Origin: Arthrobacter celericrescens
Lineage (GTDB): Bacteria; Actinomycetota; Actinomycetes; Actinomycetales; Micrococcaceae
DNA length: 38,442 nucleotides
Assembly: GCF_003614925.1 (NCBI RefSeq)
Contig: NZ_QYLP01000085.1
Location: 1-38,442 of the forward strand
Direction of reading: 5' to 3'
The translations under genes were made by a program, and so were the position numbers. Below, piece after piece: positions 34,109-38,442 of this stretch. Positions within the stretch are counted from its first letter, which is position 1. Each line of letters opens with the position of its first letter. The notes below the pieces were generated by a model. The model was not told where the DNA came from, searched no databases, and worked only from the letters and a program-made list of their open reading frames with translations.

Positions 34109-37100
34109 CTAGAGCTCGGACTTGGGAACGCCGACGCCGAGGATGATCGGTTCATCGGCGGCCTTCTTTACCGGCTGCTTCGCGGCGTTGTCCGGCAGCG
34201 CCGCCGGGGCCTTGGCCTCGTGGGCGGTACCGCCGCTGGCGCCGGTGGTCGTGTGCTGTTCCACCGTCGTGGCGTTGGCTGCGCCCTGGGCACGGCTCGC
34301 GCTCCGGCTGCGGCGGCTCCGGCGGCTGCGGGGAAGGTCGCCGGCGTCGACCCCTGCGGACGCTGTGTCCGGAGCGTCGCCGGCGGCAGCCTCCCGGCCG
34401 AGGCCGGCGAATGCCTGGGCGAGCAGGTCCAGGCTCATCGCGGGCTCGCTTCGAGCGGGTTCCTCGTGGTGGATGGCCAGCGGCAGCGCCACTTCCTCTC
34501 CGCCGAAACGAAGGACAGGCAGCACCGGTGCACTGGAAGCCGCCGGGGCCGCCGCCGAGGCCGCGCCGGTGTCGGCAGGTCCGGAGGCACCACGGGCAGC
34601 GGGACCGCCTTCGGAGGCTTCAGCAGCGGCCGCCGCGGCAAGGGCTTCGGCGGCGTGGAGTTCGTCGTCGTGCAAGTGCGCGGCATGCGCGGCGGCGGCG
34701 ATGTTGGCGAACGCGGCGCGCGTCGCGTCAGCCTTGGCCTGGCGCTGGGCGTCAACTGCAGGCTCCGGTGCGGGCGGCGCGGGCGGGGCCTCGACGGGCG
34801 CCTGTCCCCCGCCCTTGCCGCGGCGGCGCTTGCGCTCCGTGCGGGCAGGCTGCTGTCCGGCCTCGGTGTGCGGGCGGTGGTGTTCGGCCGCCACCACGTT
34901 GGCGCGGCGGTGCTCCACCGGTTCGTCGTGGGTGACCACGCCGCGCCCCGCGCACGTTTCGCACTGCTCGCCGAAGACCTCGAGGAGGCCGGTGCCCATC
35001 CGCTTGCGGGTCATCTGGACCAGGCCCAGGGACGTCACTTCGGCCACCTGGTGCTTGGTGCGGTCGCGGCCCAGGCACTCGACCAGGCGGCGCAACACGA
35101 GGTCGCGGTTGGATTCGAGCACCATGTCGATGAAGTCGATCACGATGATGCCGCCGATGTCGCGCAGGCGCAGCTGGCGGACCACCTCTTCGGCCGCTTC
35201 CAGGTTGTTCTTGGTGACGGTCTCTTCGAGGTTGCCGCCGCTGCCGGTGAACTTGCCGGTGTTGACGTCCACCACGGTCATCGCTTCGGTGCGGTCGATC
35301 ACCAGGGAACCGCCGGAGGGCAGGAAGACCTTGCGTTCCAGGGCTTTGTGGATCTGCTCGTCCACGCGCCAGGCAGCAAAGATGTCCTGCTCCGAGGTCC
35401 ACTTTTCCAGGCGTCCCACGAGGTCCGGCGCCACGTACGTAACGTAGGCCTCGATGGTGTCCCACGCCTCTTCGCCGGAGACGATCAGCTTGGAGAAGTC
35501 CTCGTTGAAGACGTCGCGGACCACCTTGATGGTGAGGTCCGGTTCGCCGTACAGCAACTCGGGGGCCAGGACCTTGCTGGAGCTCGACTGGCCCTCGATG
35601 CCTTCCCACTGCGCGCGCAGGCGGTTGATGTCGTGCGTCAGTTCTTCCTCGGACGCCCCTTCGGCCGCGGTGCGGACGATCACGCCGGCGTTCTCCGGGA
35701 GGCGGTCCTTGAGGATGCGCTTGAGCCGGTTGCGTTCGACGTCGGGCAGTTTGCGTGAGATGCCCGTCATCGAGCCGCCGGGCACGTACACGAGGTACCG
35801 GCCCGGAAGGGAGATCTGGCTGGTCAGGCGGGCACCCTTGTGGCCCACCGGGTCCTTGGTGACCTGGACCAGGACGGAGTCACCGGACTTCAGCGCGTTT
35901 TCGATGCGGCGCGGCTTGCCTTCGAGCGTGACGGCGTCCCAGTTGACCTCGCCGGCGTACAGCACGGCATTGCGGCCGCGTCCGATATCGACGAATGCCG
36001 CTTCCATGGACGGCAGCACGTTCTGGACCTTGCCCAGGTAGACGTTGCCGATCAGGGAATCCTGCTGGGTCTTGGACACGAAGTGCTCGGCCAGGACACC
36101 GTCTTCGAGGACGCCGATCTGGATCCTGTCGTCGCGCTGGCGCACGATCATCTGGCGGTCCACCGATTCCCGGCGGGCCAGGAACTCGGCTTCGGTGATG
36201 ACCTGGCGGCGGCGGCCGGTTTCGCGGGATTCGCGGCGGCGCTGCTTCTTTGCTTCCAGGCGGGTGGAGCCCTTGACGCTGGTGACGCGGTCGGGTCCGG
36301 CGCTTTCGGTGTGGGTGCGCGGGGCACGGACCCGGGTCACGGTGTTGGGCGGGTCGTCTTCCCCGCCGCCGCTGAGCTCAAGGTCCTGGTCGCCGCGGCG
36401 GCGGCGACGGCGGCGGCGCGAGGTCACGCCGTCCTCGAGCGCCTCGGCGGCCTCGCCGTCGTCGTCGGACGTTTCGCCTTCTTCGTCGCTCCCGTCCTCA
36501 CGCTCGGTGCCGCGGCGTCCGCGACGGCCCCGGCTGCGGCGGCGACGGCGGCTGCCGCCCTCTCCGAGTTCGTTGTCCTCGTCGTCCCCTTCCGCCTCGT
36601 CCTCGTCCGCGGCGGCCGGGGCCGGGCGGACAACGGTGCTCAGGTCCGGTGCCTGGAAGATCATGGACGTGGCCGATGCCGGTTCCAGGAAAAGCGACGC
36701 AAGGGGGCTCGCCGCCTCCTCCGTGGCGGCTTCTTCGTCAGCGGGGGCTGCTTCTTCGGAAGCGGTCCCGGGAGTTTCCGTTGCCTCGGGTTCTTCGACG
36801 GCGGCCGCAGGCGCTGCTGCTTCCTCGGCAGGGGCGGCTTCCTCGGTGGCTGCCTTGGCCTTGGCTGTCCGACGACGGCGGACCGGCTTTTCCGGCGCGG
36901 CTTCCGCTTCGGCGGGAGCCGGCCCGGCTTCGGCAGGGGCCGGTTCAGCCGGGGTTTCGGACGCGGCCTCATCGGCGTTCCCGGCGAAAGCCGGAAGCGG
37001 CTCAGCGGTCTCGACCTTCTTGCGGGCCCGGCTGCGCCGGACCGGGGCCTTGGGCGCTTCCCCGGTTTCCGCATCCGGGGACGCCGTGGCTTCAATGGGA

Positions 37101-37210
37101 GCCTCCGTCTTCGGAGCGGCCTTGCGCCGGGTCCTGGTGGTCTTCTTCGGTGCCTCTTCGGCCGCCGGTGCCGCATCCTCCACGGCTGGTACTGCTTGAT
37201 CGTTATCCAT
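34109..37210 (-). CDS. rne: Ribonuclease E/G
   Basis: The 1033-residue protein has a long Ala/Glu/Pro/Arg-rich disordered N-terminal region (about 1-340) and an S1 RNA-binding domain near 375-470 (GNVYLGKVQNVLPSMEAAFVD). The catalytic core has Asp residues in MTVVDVNTGKF (about 645) and IIVIDFIDM (about 690), followed by the Zn-link CETCAGRG (about 750) and a second disordered region to the C-terminus. The central core with flanks on both sides is typical of actinobacterial RNase E, which processes rRNA and decays mRNA. The ATG at 37210 has AGGAG about 11 bases upstream; an ATG at 37324 would add 38 unrelated residues. Confidence 0.95.
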   Translation of the reverse strand: MDNDQAVPAVEDAAPAAEEAPKKTTRTRRKAAPKTEAPIEATASPDAETGEAPKAPVRRSRARKKVETAEPLPAFAGNADEAASETPAEPAPAEAGPAPAEAEAAPEKPVRRRRTAKAKAATEEAAPAEEAAAPAAAVEEPEATETPGTASEEAAPADEEAATEEAASPLASLFLEPASATSMIFQAPDLSTVVRPAPAAADEDEAEGDDEDNELGEGGSRRRRRSRGRRGRRGTEREDGSDEEGETSDDDGEAAEALEDGVTSRRRRRRRRGDQDLELSGGGEDDPPNTVTRVRAPRTHTESAGPDRVTSVKGSTRLEAKKQRRRESRETGRRRQVITEAEFLARRESVDRQMIVRQRDDRIQIGVLEDGVLAEHFVSKTQQDSLIGNVYLGKVQNVLPSMEAAFVDIGRGRNAVLYAGEVNWDAVTLEGKPRRIENALKSGDSVLVQVTKDPVGHKGARLTSQISLPGRYLVYVPGGSMTGISRKLPDVERNRLKRILKDRLPENAGVIVRTAAEGASEEELTHDINRLRAQWEGIEGQSSSSKVLAPELLYGEPDLTIKVVRDVFNEDFSKLIVSGEEAWDTIEAYVTYVAPDLVGRLEKWTSEQDIFAAWRVDEQIHKALERKVFLPSGGSLVIDRTEAMTVVDVNTGKFTGSGGNLEETVTKNNLEAAEEVVRQLRLRDIGGIIVIDFIDMVLESNRDLVLRRLVECLGRDRTKHQVAEVTSLGLVQMTRKRMGTGLLEVFGEQCETCAGRGVVTHDEPVEHRRANVVAAEHHRPHTEAGQQPARTERKRRRGKGGGQAPVEAPPAPPAPEPAVDAQRQAKADATRAAFANIAAAAHAAHLHDDELHAAEALAAAAAAEASEGGPAARGASGPADTGAASAAAPAASSAPVLPVLRFGGEEVALPLAIHHEEPARSEPAMSLDLLAQAFAGLGREAAAGDAPDTASAGVDAGDLPRSRRSRRSRSASRAQGAANATTVEQHTTTGASGGTAHEAKAPAALPDNAAKQPVKKAADEPIILGVGVPKSEL

Positions 37211-37670
37211 AAGTGGCAACACTCCTGCCCTTGTGCGACCGCCACATCCGGCGCCCAGTGGGGCACATATTGTCAAAACCCGCAGGCGTTGACAGAAGTC
37301 GTCAGTTGTCTTTCCGGTTCGCACCAGCGTGGGGGTGCGGCAAACACGGAAAGCCGGCTCTGCTGCGAACCCGTTGTTCTAGTACCACAACCAGGTGCCG
37401 TCCCATGCCATGGCGGGCGTGCCGGGAAGCTGTTTTCCGGGCATGCCCTGCTCAGGGCTGGCGGTCTTGGGAGCAAGATGCCGGACCGGATTCCGCATGT
37501 GGAACGGGCTCCGACCACGTTCATTCTCTCACACACCTGCCCGGAAGGACGGAACTGAGTGCGTCCGGCTGGACGTTGCGTCAAGCCAGCGGCGCTACAA
37601 TCCTCCCAGAGAGCGGCACCGGAGCCGAGAGCACCTGCGGTCCGCGCCAAGCAGAAAGGGACCATCACCC
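37211..37670. other. Divergent control region between rne and the VKOR-family gene
   Basis: This 460-base gap holds no gene I can support; longer readings across it have shadow-like composition. It must contain the promoters of two divergent genes. On the plus strand TACAAT (37596-37601) is a good -10 for the VKOR gene, without a convincing -35. On the rne side a leader of a few hundred bases is possible, with an imperfect hairpin around 37416-37446 (CCGGGAA / TTCCGGG). Long rne leaders mediate autoregulation in other bacteria; that is only an analogy here. Confidence 0.5.
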
Positions 37671-38339
37671 ATGCCAAGCCCCGCCAGCGACAACCTGGCC
37701 CCCGCAAGCGCCTCCCCGGGTGGACTTTCCCGGGCGGAGGCGCAGTTGCCACGGATGGCCCGCGACATCCCGTTCGCCTGGCTCCTGCTGGCGACCGGCG
37801 CCATCGCCTGGCTGGCGTCCGGCGCCCTGGTCCTGGAGAAGCTCCAGGTGCTCGCGGATCCCAACCATGCCACCGTGTGCGACATCAACCCGTGGGTCTC
37901 CTGCGGTGACGTGATGAAGACGCCGCAGAGTTCGGTGTTCGGTTTCCCCAACATGTTCATCGGAATCGTGGCGTTCGCCGTGATCATCACGACGGCGATG
38001 GCCCTGTTCGCCGGTGGCAAGCTGGCGCGCTGGTACTGGATCGGCCTGCAGACCGGGGTGACGCTGGGCTTCATCTTCATTGTCTGGCTGTGGTCGCAGG
38101 CGCTCTACGTCATCCACATCCTGTGCCCGTTCTGCATGGTGGTGTGGGCGTGCATGATCCCGCTGTTCGTCTTCGTCACCATCCGCAACGTGGTGCACGG
38201 CGTCATCCCGGCACCGGCCGGGCTGGTGAAGGTGCTGGGCGACTACGGCTGGATCATCGTGGCACTGCTCTACATTGCCGTGGCGGCGAGCATTTTCTTC
38301 GCGTTCATCAACGTCTTCATCGGCACGTCCGGCTACTGA
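37671..38339 (+). CDS. Vitamin K epoxide reductase (VKOR) family membrane protein
   Basis: The 222-residue protein has about five transmembrane helices. It carries the VKOR cysteines: a loop pair Cys70 and Cys78 (VCDINPWVSCG) and the active-site CPFC (152-155) in a membrane helix. Bacterial VKOR proteins reoxidise a DsbA-like partner using quinone, replacing DsbB, and so support disulfide formation outside the membrane. The conserved Ser/Asn context (SSVFGFPNMFIG) is present. No thioredoxin domain is fused, unlike some actinobacterial homologs. GAAAGGGA lies about ten bases upstream of the ATG at 37671. It is monocistronic and is followed by the large palindrome. Confidence 0.92.
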   Translation: MPSPASDNLAPASASPGGLSRAEAQLPRMARDIPFAWLLLATGAIAWLASGALVLEKLQVLADPNHATVCDINPWVSCGDVMKTPQSSVFGFPNMFIGIVAFAVIITTAMALFAGGKLARWYWIGLQTGVTLGFIFIVWLWSQALYVIHILCPFCMVVWACMIPLFVFVTIRNVVHGVIPAPAGLVKVLGDYGWIIVALLYIAVAASIFFAFINVFIGTSGY

Positions 38340-38360
38340 ACCCGGACCCCCCGCACAACA

Positions 38361-38426
38361 AGCGCGAACGTACAGTTGAGGCCCCGGAATCCGCGGATTC
38401 CGGGGCCTCAACTGTACGTTCGCGCT
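38361..38426 (+). repeat. Perfect 66-bp palindrome, probable terminator or REP-like element
   Basis: Two 33-base arms meet without any spacer (centre CCG|CGG). The outer arm reads AGCGCGAACGTACAGTTGAG and the inner arm is GC-rich. It starts 21 bases after the VKOR stop, so it could end that transcript, but no U-tract follows. Its length and perfection exceed a normal terminator and suggest a mobile or recombining palindromic repeat. Confidence 0.9.
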
Positions 38427-38439
38427 GTCCAGGACAGCG
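38423..38439. repeat. Second small palindrome overlapping the large one
   Basis: Arms CGCTGTCC and GGACAGCG flank a single A. The element shares its first four bases with the end of the 66-bp palindrome and lies at the window edge, so its full context is unknown. Confidence 0.7.
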
Positions 38440-38442
38440 GGG

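Noticed and set aside
34052..37558. Large plus-strand frames (568 and 572 codons) antisense to the RNase E/G gene.
   Set aside because: They mirror the low-complexity flanks and core of a conserved enzyme.
1..38442. CRISPR arrays, rRNA genes, prophage or intact insertion sequences.
   Set aside because: No regularly spaced direct repeats, rRNA segments, phage structural genes or transposase genes were seen.

Overview
The window is high-GC chromosomal DNA from an actinobacterium, most likely Micrococcaceae (Arthrobacter sensu lato). The reasons are the gene order rplU-rpmA-obg-proB-proA-nadD-rsfS, an RNase E/G with long disordered flanks, a VKOR-type membrane protein, frequent GTG starts and GTGA/ATGA stop-start overlaps. 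The taxon is inferred from these features, not from a database search.

Left part (1-12.5 kb). A six-gene minus-strand operon (5259 to 126) encodes a MoxR AAA+ ATPase, a DUF58 protein, a small membrane protein, two von Willebrand A membrane proteins and a TPR protein, so it is a Bat/MoxR-type operon. A 67-residue orphan gene follows on the other strand. Next come a carbohydrate ABC importer (lipoprotein plus two permeases, no ATPase) and its probable ROK repressor. An APH-fold kinase then converges on an RlmG/RsmC-type rRNA methyltransferase.

Middle part (12.5-24.2 kb). A tRNA-Ala(GGC) is followed by a three-gene gamma-butyrolactone (GBL) cassette: an NAD-dependent epimerase, a TetR-type GBL receptor and an AfsA-family synthase. 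This content matches the gblE/gblR/gblA cluster of Rhodococcus and the Streptomyces scb/afs systems. The synthase gene is divergent from a complete SOS mutasome cassette, imuA'-imuB-dnaE2. Between them lies a LexA-type palindrome that fills the -35/-10 spacer of the imuA' promoter. The hormone synthase and the mutagenesis cassette therefore share one control region, which is the most interesting feature of the window. An aminotransferase/D-2-hydroxyacid dehydrogenase pair, a possible insertion-sequence scar and a second tRNA-Ala(GGC) follow.

Right part (24.3-38.4 kb). This is conserved housekeeping DNA, mostly on the minus strand: rplU-rpmA, obg-proB-proA, a small membrane protein, nadD, an Ala/Pro-rich membrane protein and rsfS. 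It also holds a TPP-riboswitch-controlled ThiD-TenA fusion containing an exact 27-bp tandem duplication, and RNase E/G. A divergent VKOR-family gene is followed by a perfect 66-bp palindrome at the right edge. Operon logic, promoters and terminators are read by eye. Promoter calls are tentative.
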